Shown here one piece after another: positions 43,571-52,053 of a DNA stretch of 64,000 nt. The notes beneath the pieces are model-generated. The model had not been told where the DNA came from and did not search any database. It was given only the letters and a program-made list of their open reading frames with translations. Position 1 is the stretch's first letter. Every line of letters begins with the position of its first letter. Origin of the DNA: Microlunatus sp. Gsoil 973 (GTDB lineage: Bacteria; Actinomycetota; Actinomycetes; Propionibacteriales; Propionibacteriaceae); NCBI RefSeq assembly GCF_009707365.1, contig NZ_CP046122.1, forward strand, positions 3,596,001-3,660,000, read 5' to 3'. Both the position numbers and the translations under genes were made by a program.

Positions 43571-44332
43571 TCAGAGGTCGGCGTAGTAGGCGATGATCGC
43601 ATCGGCGTCGACCGTCGAGTCCGGAGCCTTGCCGAGCGCCTCATACTTGGCGAGCCGGGAGCGCATATCGGCCAGCATGATCGCGATCGCGTGGGTGGCG
43701 ACCTCGCGGGCAACCTGCTGCGGTACGACGACAACACCGTCGTCGTCGCAGCCGACGATGTCGCCCGGATTCACCTGGACACCGCCGCAGGCGATCGTCG
43801 TCTGCGCCTCGATTGCCTGGATCCGGCCCGGGATGATCGGCCGGCCGCGGTAGCGGGACACGACCGGCGTCCGCTGCAGGGCCAGTTCGGCGGTGTCGCG
43901 GGCGTACCCGTCGGTGATGATGCCCACGGCACCGTTGAGGACGGCGCCCATGGCGTTCTCCGAGCCCCAGAAGCCGACCTCGGGGCCACCGCCGGAATCC
44001 ATCACGATCACATGCCCCGGCTTGAGATCATCGGGCAGCCGCGCAGGCGGATTCTCCTTGAACCAGATGCCGTGGGCCCGCACGATGTCTTCGGTCGTGT
44101 CGAGTTTCCACATCGGCTTGTTGGACGGAACGCAGCGGATGGTCGCCGCCTCTCCCCAGAACTTCATCCCCAGCCAGAGTGGGCGGATCTCCTTGTCCAT
44201 CAGGCCGATGTTGAAATACCCGATGCCGTCCATGGCGTCGACCACGTCGACGACGCGGAGCGGCTGATAGAGGCTGGCCAGGTTGTCCGGATCAGCCTTG
44301 GTGAAGGTGGTCCTTGGGGCGGTTGTGGTCAC
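43571..44332 (-). CDS. RraA-like aldolase/decarboxylase family protein 2
   Basis: 253 aa, same fold as the neighbour: LRVVDVVDAMDGIGYF, GHVIVMDSGGGPEVGFWG, active-site segment GIITDGYARDTAELAL with Arg-Asp, and GDIVGCDDDGVVVVPQQVA. The N-terminus is longer and carries LYQPLRVVDV. The two copies are clearly diverged, so this is not a recent duplication. Separate substrates, successive steps or a mixed oligomer are all possible. 18 bp separate the two genes. Likely reaction: retro-aldol cleavage or decarboxylation of a 2-oxo acid; inferred from family. Confidence 0.85.
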   Translation of the reverse strand: MTTTAPRTTFTKADPDNLASLYQPLRVVDVVDAMDGIGYFNIGLMDKEIRPLWLGMKFWGEAATIRCVPSNKPMWKLDTTEDIVRAHGIWFKENPPARLPDDLKPGHVIVMDSGGGPEVGFWGSENAMGAVLNGAVGIITDGYARDTAELALQRTPVVSRYRGRPIIPGRIQAIEAQTTIACGGVQVNPGDIVGCDDDGVVVVPQQVAREVATHAIAIMLADMRSRLAKYEALGKAPDSTVDADAIIAYYADL

Positions 44333-44381
44333 GGTCTCTCCTTTTGTTGTGGCGTGACTCGTTCTGATTCAGGGAGGTGAT

Positions 44382-45275
44382 TCAAGGGTGTGCTGTGGCG
44401 TTCCGATCAGCCGGCCGCTCGCCGACCGAGCCACTCGGGTCGAGCCCGTAGACCCGGACTGCGGTGCCGCCGACGACCGCAGCTCGTTCGTCATCGGTCG
44501 CCAGGTGGTCGTAGAGCAACAACCGGACGTCGTTCCAGGCCGAGGCGTACGAGGCGCGCAGCAGTACGACCGGCCAGTTGCTGCCCAGCAGCAGCCGGTC
44601 GGCTCCGAACTGATCGACGGCGTGGGCGACGTACCGGTCGAGTTCGGCCGGGTCCCAGGCCGTCCAGGCGGTGAGGGCGTCGATGCCGACCGAGACCTTG
44701 AGGGCCACCGCCGGTGATTGGGCGAGCTCTGCCAGGTGGTCGGCCCACGGACTCCACCCGCCGGTGTCCAGTGGTGGCCTTCCGAGGTGATCGACGACGA
44801 TCTTCAATTCGGGTACGAGTCGGGCGAGCTTGATCACCTGAGCGGTCTGTGCTGCGGTGATCGGTACGACGTCCCAGACGAGCCCGCGCCGTGCGATCTC
44901 CTCGAACAGTCGCAACGCGGGCGGTTCGGTCAACCAGGCCAGCGGGTCCTCGGCGATCAGGCAGCGGACTCCGCACAGCCGCTCGATGCGCACCCGGTCG
45001 AGTTCGACGAGCGCCGCTTCGGGCTCCTTGATCGGCATCCACGCGACCACGCCGGCGACGCTCGCGTGGGCGGCGAAGTCCGCGAGGCGGTCGTTCTCGG
45101 CGGGCTCGTCGACCGACTGCATCAGTACCGTTCCGTCGACGCCCACCTGCCGCAGCTCGGGGTCCAGGTCATCGGGGAGGTAGTCACGCTCCAGCAGGCG
45201 GTGGGCGCTGGTGCGCCAGGACTGTTCCTGGGCGGCGGTCCGCCAGAAGTGCTGATGGGCGTCGATGGTGACCAT
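44382..45275 (-). CDS. Amidohydrolase family 2 protein, L-fuconolactonase-like (COG3618)
   Basis: 297-aa TIM-barrel hydrolase. Metal/active-site landmarks: TIDAHQHFWRTAAQ at the N-terminus, VDHLGRPPLDTGGW (about 165-178) and LLGSNWPVVLL (about 235). This combination is typical of sugar-lactonases (L-fuconolactonase, L-rhamnono-lactonase) and 2-pyrone-4,6-dicarboxylate lactonase. In this operon it probably opens a lactone before dehydration or aldol cleavage. 21 bp separate it from the CoA-transferase gene. Confidence 0.88.
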   Translation of the reverse strand: MVTIDAHQHFWRTAAQEQSWRTSAHRLLERDYLPDDLDPELRQVGVDGTVLMQSVDEPAENDRLADFAAHASVAGVVAWMPIKEPEAALVELDRVRIERLCGVRCLIAEDPLAWLTEPPALRLFEEIARRGLVWDVVPITAAQTAQVIKLARLVPELKIVVDHLGRPPLDTGGWSPWADHLAELAQSPAVALKVSVGIDALTAWTAWDPAELDRYVAHAVDQFGADRLLLGSNWPVVLLRASYASAWNDVRLLLYDHLATDDERAAVVGGTAVRVYGLDPSGSVGERPADRNATAHP

Positions 45276-45296
45276 GGGGTGGTGCTTCCGTTCGGT

Positions 45297-46508
45297 CTAG
45301 TCGCCGGCTCGGCCGGTCTGGTGATCGGTCAGGTCGTGCAGAACTTCTTCGGTGTGTTCACCGAGCAGCGGAGGCGGTGACGGATGGCTGCTCACCGGAG
45401 TGCCGCGGAGTTTGAGGGGAGAGCCGAGGGCATAGGTGGTGCCCTCGACCGGATGATCGAAGCTGATCACCATCTCCCGGGCACGGGTGTGTGGATCGCT
45501 GGTCAGCACCTGCTGATAGTCCCGGATCGGTCCGGCCGGCACACCGGCGGCGAGCAGGTCCTCGACCCACTCGTCGGTCGTCCGGGTCCGGAAGCGCGCT
45601 TGCAGCTCCGCGGCCAGGATCTCCCGGTTGGTCAGCCGGGCGTCATTGTCGATGAAGCGCGGATCGGCGATCAGGTCAGGCGCGTCGAGAACATCGCACA
45701 GGATCCGCCAGAACTTCTCGTTGTTGGCGCCGATCGTGAGGTAACCGTCCTTGGTGGCCAGTGCCTGGTACGGGGCAGACATCCGGTTCGCCGAGCCGAT
45801 CGGCTGAGGGCTCTTGCCGGTGGACCAGAACTCGGTGGACTCCCACACCGACATCGCCAGCGCCGCCTCGAACAGCGACGTCTCCACGTACTGTCCGTCA
45901 CCGGTTCGCCCGCGAGCGACGACAGCGCCCAGGATTGCGATGGTCAGAAACATGCCCGCCCCCAGGTCGGCGATCGGGATGGCGGACTTGATCGGCGCGC
46001 GGCCCGGCTCGCCCATCACGCTCATCACACCGGTCATCGCCTGGGCGATCAGGTCGTAGCCGGGGTAGTTGGCGTACGGTCCGGTCTGCCCGAAGCCGGA
46101 GATGCTGGCGTAGATGATCTTGGGGTTGACCGCCCGGACCGCGTCATAGTCGACGCCGAGTCGGGTGGTCGTACCCGGACGGAAGTTCTCGACGACGATG
46201 TCGGCGGAGCGCACGAGCTCGAAGAACCGATCGCGCCCGGCGTCGGCCTTGAGGTCGAGGACGACACTGCGCTTGTTGCGATTGAGCGACAGGAAGGCCC
46301 GGCTGTCCTCGCCGATCACCGAATAGCCCCACGACCTGCGGCTCTGGTCGCCGGCGTCGGGGCTTTCGATCTTGATCACATCCGCGCCGAGGTCGGCAAG
46401 CATCATGGTGCAGTAGGGGCCCGACATCACCTGTGACAGGTCCAGGACGCGCAGGCCCGCCAGGGCGCCCTCGTTCGTTCGGTCGGGGTCGATCTGATCT
46501 TCCGCCAT
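45297..46508 (-). CDS. CaiB/BaiF family CoA-transferase (class III)
   Basis: 403 aa. ATG 46508 (MAEDQIDPDRTNEG) follows GAGGAAC. Family features: GLRVLDLSQVMSGPYCTMMLADLGADVIKIE (spread over residues 15-46), RNKRSVVLDLKADAGR, IVENFRPGTTTRLGVDY, and IPIADLGAGMFLTIAIL with the probable nucleophilic Asp. It transfers CoA from an acyl-CoA donor to a carboxylic acid. With the enoyl-CoA hydratase four genes on, it implies that the pathway passes through a CoA thioester. Confidence 0.93.
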   Translation of the reverse strand: MAEDQIDPDRTNEGALAGLRVLDLSQVMSGPYCTMMLADLGADVIKIESPDAGDQSRRSWGYSVIGEDSRAFLSLNRNKRSVVLDLKADAGRDRFFELVRSADIVVENFRPGTTTRLGVDYDAVRAVNPKIIYASISGFGQTGPYANYPGYDLIAQAMTGVMSVMGEPGRAPIKSAIPIADLGAGMFLTIAILGAVVARGRTGDGQYVETSLFEAALAMSVWESTEFWSTGKSPQPIGSANRMSAPYQALATKDGYLTIGANNEKFWRILCDVLDAPDLIADPRFIDNDARLTNREILAAELQARFRTRTTDEWVEDLLAAGVPAGPIRDYQQVLTSDPHTRAREMVISFDHPVEGTTYALGSPLKLRGTPVSSHPSPPPLLGEHTEEVLHDLTDHQTGRAGD

Positions 46509-46560
46509 GTTCCTCATCACTCGGCTGTCGTCCCAACAAGCTGTCCGGGAGTCGCGGGGG

Positions 46561-47877
46561 CTACTGGCCGCCCATACTGGAGTTGGCCTCCTTGAAGAAG
46601 GCCTCCACTGCTTGATCAACAGACGCCCGGCCGAACTGCACATCCTGGTAGTGCCGATCGAGGCCGGCGCTGAAGTAGGCGAAGTAGCCGGCCGGCATGA
46701 CCGGCGCCTTCACCTTTGCGTCGGTGATCTGCTTGTATTGGGAGAGGACCTGGTCAAGGCCTTTGGCTGCAGGGTTCTCGATCTGTACTTCCAGTTGGCG
46801 GGTGTTGGCCACGGCCCCGTTGTCGGAGGCGAAGATCGCCGCGCTGTCGTCGTCGTTGGTCCAAAAGTCGATGTAGGCGGCCGCCGTCGCGGTGTTCTCG
46901 GAGTTGGTCGGGATCGAGTAGCCGCTGACGAACAACGAGTTGCCCAGGCCCGCACTCCCCGACGGGAAGAGCAGGGTGGTCATCTTGTTGTCCTCGTTGG
47001 CGGCCTGGATGCCCGGCAGCGCGTTACCTGCGGTGTCTTCGGACAACACCTTGTTGAGGGTGACGTAGAACTGTTCCAGTTGATCAGGTTCGTCCGCGCT
47101 CTGCTGCGGCTTGAGCAGGTATCCGGACTTGGCGAAGCCCTGCCACATGTTCCAGTACTCGGCCAGTACCGACTTGTCGAAGGCGAGCTTGCCGTCGGCG
47201 GTGAACACGTCGTGGCCGTTGGAGATCACGTAGGCAAGAAGTCTTGCCTCACTGCCGCCCGCATCGTCGGCCGCCGGAATCCCGTCCGGCAGCTTGTCCT
47301 GCGCATCGGACAACCAGTCGGCGTACTCGTCCCAGGTGTAGCCCGTCTTCGGCAGGTCGATGCCGGCCTTCTCCGCCATCGACTGGTTCACCGTGATCGC
47401 GTTCCAGGCGCAGCCGAACGGAATCATGTACAGCGTGCCGTCCGGTCCGCGACCGTAGTCAAGAACACTCTTGGGGATGTCGTTCACCTTGATCTGGCCG
47501 GCGTCGATCAACGGCTGCAGGTTCTGCAGCACACCGTTGGCGGTGTAGTCATTGAGCTGCCGGGTCTGCATCGTCGTGACATCCGGCATCGACTGGCTCG
47601 CTGCCATGGTGTTGAGCTTGTCGAAGTAGCTCTCGAAGTCGGTCGCCGACGCCTCGACCGTAGTACCGGCGTGCGCCTTCTGGAACAGCGCGTCGATCTT
47701 GTTGTACTTGTCGACCCGGCTCGAGGAACCCCAGTAGAAGAGTTCGATCTTGCCGGTGACCTTGCCGCCGGTCTTGGTGTCGCCGGGGCTCCCGCTGCCG
47801 CTCGACGAGCAGCCCGCCAGGAGTGCTGCTGTGGCGAGTCCGCCTGCGCTGAGCAGGCTCCGCCTCGAGATTGGCAT
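46561..47877 (-). CDS. Sugar-type ABC transporter binding lipoprotein
   Basis: 438 aa. ATG 47877 (MPISRRSLLSAGGLATAAL) is preceded by AAAGGA. Twin-arginine residues occur in the leader, and the lipobox is LLAGC (Cys at about 23). A Ser/Gly linker follows, then a family 1 solute-binding domain (IELFYWGSSSRVDKYNKIDALF, GTLYMIPFGCAWNAITVNQSM). Family 1 proteins bind sugars, polyols and sugar acids. It is encoded after its permeases, an order found in some CUT1 operons. It defines the import substrate of the GntR-controlled pathway. Confidence 0.93.
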   Translation of the reverse strand: MPISRRSLLSAGGLATAALLAGCSSSGSGSPGDTKTGGKVTGKIELFYWGSSSRVDKYNKIDALFQKAHAGTTVEASATDFESYFDKLNTMAASQSMPDVTTMQTRQLNDYTANGVLQNLQPLIDAGQIKVNDIPKSVLDYGRGPDGTLYMIPFGCAWNAITVNQSMAEKAGIDLPKTGYTWDEYADWLSDAQDKLPDGIPAADDAGGSEARLLAYVISNGHDVFTADGKLAFDKSVLAEYWNMWQGFAKSGYLLKPQQSADEPDQLEQFYVTLNKVLSEDTAGNALPGIQAANEDNKMTTLLFPSGSAGLGNSLFVSGYSIPTNSENTATAAAYIDFWTNDDDSAAIFASDNGAVANTRQLEVQIENPAAKGLDQVLSQYKQITDAKVKAPVMPAGYFAYFSAGLDRHYQDVQFGRASVDQAVEAFFKEANSSMGGQ

Positions 47878-47900
47878 GTCTGGTCCTTTCGTGATGATGA

Positions 47901-48800
47901 CTACTTGAGCCCCGAGGTGGCGATCCCCTCGAGGAGCAGCCGCTGGAAAGCGATGAAGACGGCCACCAATGGCGCCAACGAGAGCGTCGCCATGGCGAAG
48001 AGCGCGCCATAGGAGGACTCTCCGCCGGTGGAGTCGAGGAAGGCGTTCAGACCGAGTGGAACGGTCCACAGATTGTTCTTGCTGAGGTAGAGCAGCGGAC
48101 CCAGGAAGTCGTTCCAGGTCCAGATGAACGTGAAGAGCGCCATCGTGCCGATCGCCGGCAGGGACAGCGGCATGATGATCCGGGTGAAGATCCCCCAGTG
48201 CCCGGCGCCGTCGATGCGGGCGGCGTAGTCGAGCTCATGGGGCAGGCTCCGGATGAACTGGACCATGAGGAAGATGAAGAATGCGTCCGTGGCGAGGAAC
48301 TTCGGCACCACCAGGGGGAGGAATGTGTTGATCCAGTGAAGCTTGTTGAACATGATGTACTGCGGCACCAGGGTGACGTGATAGGGCAGCAGCAGTGTTG
48401 CCAGCAACAGCCCGAACGCCACTCGCTTCAAGGGGAACTCCAGGCGAGCGAACGTGTACGCCGCCAGCGTGCAGGAGAACAGGTTGCCGGCAACCGACAG
48501 GGCCGCGATGATCACCGAGTTGAGGAAGTACCGGCTGAAGTTGATCGTGCCGCCGCCCTGCAGTCCGTTGACGTAGTTGGCGATCGTGAAGTTCTTCGAC
48601 CAGACGCCGAGGTGGGTGAAGATCTCGTTGTTCGGCCGGAAGGATGCCGCGAGCATCCACAGCAGCGGGTAGAGCATCAGGATCAGCACGATGATCAACA
48701 GCGAGTGCCGGATCACTCCGATCGCCACCCGGTTCCTGGCTGGTCTGATCACTCGCTGGATGGCCGGCACGGCGACGCGCGCAGAGGTAGCGGTGGTCAT
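47901..48800 (-). CDS. Sugar-type ABC transporter permease (MalG-like)
   Basis: 299 aa, six helices after a 30-residue leader; the first is SLLIIVLILMLYPLLWMLAASF. EAA loop: LDYAARIDGAGHWGIFTRIIMPL (about 190-212). C-terminal family segment: FQRLLLEGIATSGLK. Intact, unlike its partner gene upstream, from which it is separated by three bases. No ATPase gene in the operon; a shared ATPase is probable. Confidence 0.94.
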   Translation of the reverse strand: MTTATSARVAVPAIQRVIRPARNRVAIGVIRHSLLIIVLILMLYPLLWMLAASFRPNNEIFTHLGVWSKNFTIANYVNGLQGGGTINFSRYFLNSVIIAALSVAGNLFSCTLAAYTFARLEFPLKRVAFGLLLATLLLPYHVTLVPQYIMFNKLHWINTFLPLVVPKFLATDAFFIFLMVQFIRSLPHELDYAARIDGAGHWGIFTRIIMPLSLPAIGTMALFTFIWTWNDFLGPLLYLSKNNLWTVPLGLNAFLDSTGGESSYGALFAMATLSLAPLVAVFIAFQRLLLEGIATSGLK

Positions 48801-48803
48801 CGG

Positions 48804-49756
48804 TCACTCTCCGTAGTGGACCCAGTAGCGGGAGCTGAAGAACAGACCACCGGTGATCGCCGCGAGCCCGAGGACCAACAGCCAGGCCATCGCGGCGGCG
48901 TACCCCATGTTCAGTTCGGCGAAGCCCTTCTCGTAGAGATAGAGGGTGTAGAACAGGGTGCTGTCGGCGGCCCACCGCCGGTGGTCACATAGGCGCCGGT
49001 GAACGCCTGGAAGGCGTGCAGCGTGTCCATCACCACGCTGAAGAAGATCAGCGGGCTGATGCTGGGCAGCGTGATGTGCCAGAAGCGCCGCAGTCTCCCC
49101 GCCCCGTCGACGGCGGCGGCCTCGAGGAGTTCCCTCGACACCTGACGCAGACCGGCCAGGAAGATGATCATGGTCGAGCCGAACGCCCAGGCGTTGAGTG
49201 ACACGATCGTGTAGAGCGCGGTCTTCGGGTCGCCGATGAAACTGCCGTGATGGATCCCGATCTTGGCCAAGGCGTTCGGGATCAGGCCCGAGTCGCCCCA
49301 GATCATCCGCCACAGTGTGGCGATGGCGACGCTGGCTCCGAGCAGTGATGGCAGGTAGAACAAGGCACGGTAGCCCGTGATGAACCTGATCGCGGCGTTC
49401 ATCAACAGCGCAACCACCATGGAGACGACCAGGACGGTCGGCACGGAGAGCAGCACGTAGCGGATGGTGACCACGACCGAGGTCCGGAAGCGAGAGTCCG
49501 CGACGAGGTCCCCGAAGTTCTGCACACCGATGAACTGCGGCGGGCGGAGCAGGTTGTACCTGGTGAAGGCGAGGTAGAGCGAGTAGATCATCGGTCCGAG
49601 CGTCAAACCGATCATGCCGAGCAGCCAGGGCGACAAGAAGATCAGCGCAGTGCGAGCGTTGTCGCGGCGCAACGGGCTCCGGCCCCGACCGCGGGCGCCA
49701 CGCCAGTCTCCGGTCGACGTGCCGGTCAGCTGTTCGCCGAACGATGCCAGACCCAT
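48804..49756 (-). pseudogene. Sugar-type ABC transporter permease (MalF-like), frameshifted near the 3' end
   Basis: ATG 49756 overlaps the preceding dehydrogenase stop (TAATG). The first frame encodes a normal MalF-type permease through the EAA loop (ELLEAAAVDGAGRLRRFWHITLPS) to AYVTTGGGPP. The expected ending DSTLFYTLYLYEKGFAELNMGYAAAMAW... and the last helix to VHYGE lie in another frame, stopping at 48804. One missing base around 48964-48972 (gtcggcggccc) explains this. As read, the protein would lose its last helices and the importer would probably fail. A sequencing error is a serious alternative. Confidence 0.85.
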
Positions 49757-50631
49757 TACGCACCCGCCCTCTCCGCGATCGAGAGCGCACGGTCCTCAAC
49801 GGCCGGCGGCAGCACCTCGGACAACAACGTCGCCACCGGCAGCTCGATCCCCAGATCTGCGGCGGTCGTCAGGACCTCGACAAGATCCTTGGCCCAGGGC
49901 CGGTCGGCCTCGGGCACCCCGGCCGCGTTGTAGTCCAGGGCGGTGCGGTCCCAGAAGTCCAGGTTCCGGCCGACCCAGGTATCTCCCGTCGCGCTGGCGA
50001 TCGCGTCGAGTGCGGCCTCCTCGGCCACCTGGAAGGCGGCGGTCAGCTGCAAGGCTTCGTGTACCCCGGCCAGTGCGCTGAAGGCGATCAACTGGTTGGC
50101 GAGTTTCGTTGCGGACCCGGCCCCGACCGGGCCCAGCCGGAACAGCTTCGAGGCTTCGTCCTCGAGTACCGCGAGGGCGGCCTCGATGGACGGGTCATCC
50201 CCGCCGATGAAGGCACTGAGCTCTCCGCGGCGTGCCCGGTCCGAGCCGCCCGACACCGGGACCTCCAGATACGCCGCGCCGGTCGCACGCTTGATCTCCG
50301 CGGCAAGTTCACGAGCCCGGTTGGGCAGGGTCGTGCTGTGGACAATGATCAGATGATCGGGGCCGAGTCGCTGGCTCAATCCATCGGCCAGGACGGAGCG
50401 GATGCCCCGATCATCCGGCACTGCGAAGCAGACCACCGGCGTCTCGGCCAGCGCCGTGACATCTCCGACCGCCGTCGCGCCCGCGGCCACCACCGGCTCG
50501 ACTCGCTCGGGTTTGCTGTCGACCACCTGCAGTGACCAGCCGTGGTCAATGAGATTCAGCGCCATCGGTTGGCCGAGGTTGCCGAGCCCGACGAATCCCA
50601 CAGGGGTAGCACGCGTCACCGGCACCGTCAT
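49756..50631 (-). CDS. NAD(P)-dependent beta-hydroxyacid dehydrogenase (3-hydroxyisobutyrate dehydrogenase family)
   Basis: 291 aa. N-terminal Rossmann motif GFVGLGNLGQPMALNLIDHG (about 12-31). Substrate motif VPVSGGSDRARRGELSAFIGG (about 125-145). Catalytic Lys in SATKLANQLI (about 175). Members oxidise 3-hydroxyisobutyrate, tartronate semialdehyde or related hydroxyacids. It is the first gene of the nine-gene run, 142 bp from the divergent GntR start, so it is the gene most directly under the operator. Confidence 0.92.
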   Translation of the reverse strand: MTVPVTRATPVGFVGLGNLGQPMALNLIDHGWSLQVVDSKPERVEPVVAAGATAVGDVTALAETPVVCFAVPDDRGIRSVLADGLSQRLGPDHLIIVHSTTLPNRARELAAEIKRATGAAYLEVPVSGGSDRARRGELSAFIGGDDPSIEAALAVLEDEASKLFRLGPVGAGSATKLANQLIAFSALAGVHEALQLTAAFQVAEEAALDAIASATGDTWVGRNLDFWDRTALDYNAAGVPEADRPWAKDLVEVLTTAADLGIELPVATLLSEVLPPAVEDRALSIAERAGA

Positions 50632-50671
50632 GGGTCCTCCTTGACGCCCGACGAGGGAACGATCGCAGTCT

Positions 50672-50702
50672 GTTGTCTACAACTCGGTCTAATGTCTACA
50701 AC
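50672..50702. promoter_or_regulatory. Candidate GntR operators: two TGTCTACAAC direct repeats
   Basis: GTTGTCTACAAC (50672-50683) and AATGTCTACAAC (50691-50702) are 19 bp apart in the gap between the divergent dehydrogenase and GntR genes. The first half-palindromic form (TTGT..ACAA) suits FadR-subfamily GntR regulators. A third, weaker match (gatctacag) follows at 50707. Confidence 0.7.
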
Positions 50703-50773
50703 AGACGATCTACAGAAGGCAAGGTCCCCTGCTAAATTTCCTCCATTGCAGTCACGAGAGCTGAGGTGCCCCG

Positions 50774-51487
50774 ATGTCGCTTCCTGCCATGCCCGACGCC
50801 GCCCGCGAGGACGGCCGACTGCGCTCACCGAGCCTCGTCGAGTTGGCCGTCGAAGCGATCCGCAAACGGATACTCGCCGGTGACTTCGCCCCTGGTGAAC
50901 GGCTGATCGAGGAACGCCTCACCCAGGAACTCGCGATCAGCCGACCTCCGCTGCGGGAAGCGCTCAGGCTGCTGGAGAACGAAGGTCTGATCCTCACCAG
51001 GCCGCGGCGGGGATCCTTCGTGGCCACGCTGACCAGCCAGGACGTCTACGAGATCGTCACCCTCCGCTCGGCGCTGGAGAAGACAGCCTTCGAACTGGGC
51101 ATTCCGGTCCGGCATCCCGAGGTGCTGGAGCCGGCCCGGCGGGCCCTGGCGGAGATGGAGCGCTGCGCGGACGCGCAAGACCGCGGCGCTCTGGTGCTGG
51201 CCGGCTACGCCTTCCACTCGAACCTGATCAAGATCGCCGAGCACCGCCGCCTGGAGTGGATCTACGGTTCGGTCCAGCAGCAGCTCCTGCTGTGCATGTC
51301 CCGGAACCTGATCGCCCGGGAGAAGTTCTACGAGGACCTGCACGAGCACGTCGGCCGACACCGGACTCTGCTGGACCTCGTCGCGTCCGGTGACCAGGCC
51401 GCCGCTCTGGCCGAGCTCGCCGTGCACGGCGAGCGTTCGTTCATGGCAACGGCAGGCAAGCGGCCGACCGACCGAACGGCCGATTAG
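50774..51487 (+). CDS. GntR family transcriptional regulator (FadR subfamily, FCD domain)
   Basis: 237 aa. Winged helix at residues 20-90: LAVEAIRKRILAGDFAPGERLIEERLTQELAISRPPLREALRLLENEGL is spread over 26-74. The all-helical FCD effector domain follows (RSALEKTAFELG, then ligand/metal histidines in FHSNLIKIAEHRR and HEHVGRHRTLLDLVASGD). ATG 50774. It is divergent from the nine-gene catabolic run, with paired TGTCTACAAC sites in between, so it is the probable substrate-responsive repressor of that run and of itself. Confidence 0.94.
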   Translation: MSLPAMPDAAREDGRLRSPSLVELAVEAIRKRILAGDFAPGERLIEERLTQELAISRPPLREALRLLENEGLILTRPRRGSFVATLTSQDVYEIVTLRSALEKTAFELGIPVRHPEVLEPARRALAEMERCADAQDRGALVLAGYAFHSNLIKIAEHRRLEWIYGSVQQQLLLCMSRNLIAREKFYEDLHEHVGRHRTLLDLVASGDQAAALAELAVHGERSFMATAGKRPTDRTAD

Positions 51488-51523
51488 CGCTGCTGACCGG
51501 CCGTTCCATCTACGCTCGTTGCC

Positions 51524-52036
51524 GTGAGATCGCCAAGCAGTCCGGGTTTCTGGGGTCGAACGCTACGGGCGGTCGGCAGGGTCATCCGTCGCACACCTGC
51601 CCAGAACACGCCAGATGGCGATCGCACCGAGATGTACGACACCAGGCGGCTCGGGCTGCCGATCCTGCAGTACGCGCCCCAGGCCGACGACCTGCCCGAC
51701 CCGGGCGAAGTGGTCTGGACCTGGGTGCCCTACGAGGAGGACCCACAGCAGGGCAAGGACCGGCCGGTGTTGGTGCTGGCCCGGACCGGCGCCTTCGTGG
51801 TCGTGGCACAGCTGACCTCGAAGGACCATGATCGGGATGCCGAGCAGGAAGCTCGCTATGGCAGGCACTGGATGGACATCGGGTCCGGGGACTGGGACAG
51901 CCGACACCGGGCCTCAGAGGTCCGACTGGACCGCCTGCTTCGGGTTCCGATGAAGGACGTCCGGCGCACCGGCGGCACCTTGGACCGGCGTCGCTATGAC
52001 GCCGTGGTCGCCGCCGTCAGGCGGTTCCATGCCTGA
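51524..52036 (+). CDS. PemK/MazF-like protein, orphan, with N-terminal extension
   Basis: 170 aa from GTG 51524. Residues 60-170 resemble the PemK/MazF growth-inhibitor fold (PGEVVWTWVPYEEDPQQGKDRPVLVL, then VVVAQLTSKDHD). MazF toxins are about 110 aa; here there is a basic leader of about 55 residues (FWGRTLRAVGRVIRRTP). No antitoxin-sized gene precedes or follows; the neighbours are GntR and a large convergent gene. It may be a solitary family member without toxin function. This class is widespread in actinobacteria. RNase activity is unproven. Confidence 0.78.
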   Translation: MRSPSSPGFWGRTLRAVGRVIRRTPAQNTPDGDRTEMYDTRRLGLPILQYAPQADDLPDPGEVVWTWVPYEEDPQQGKDRPVLVLARTGAFVVVAQLTSKDHDRDAEQEARYGRHWMDIGSGDWDSRHRASEVRLDRLLRVPMKDVRRTGGTLDRRRYDAVVAAVRRFHA

Positions 52037-52053
52037 TCTTCCCGGACGCGGCG

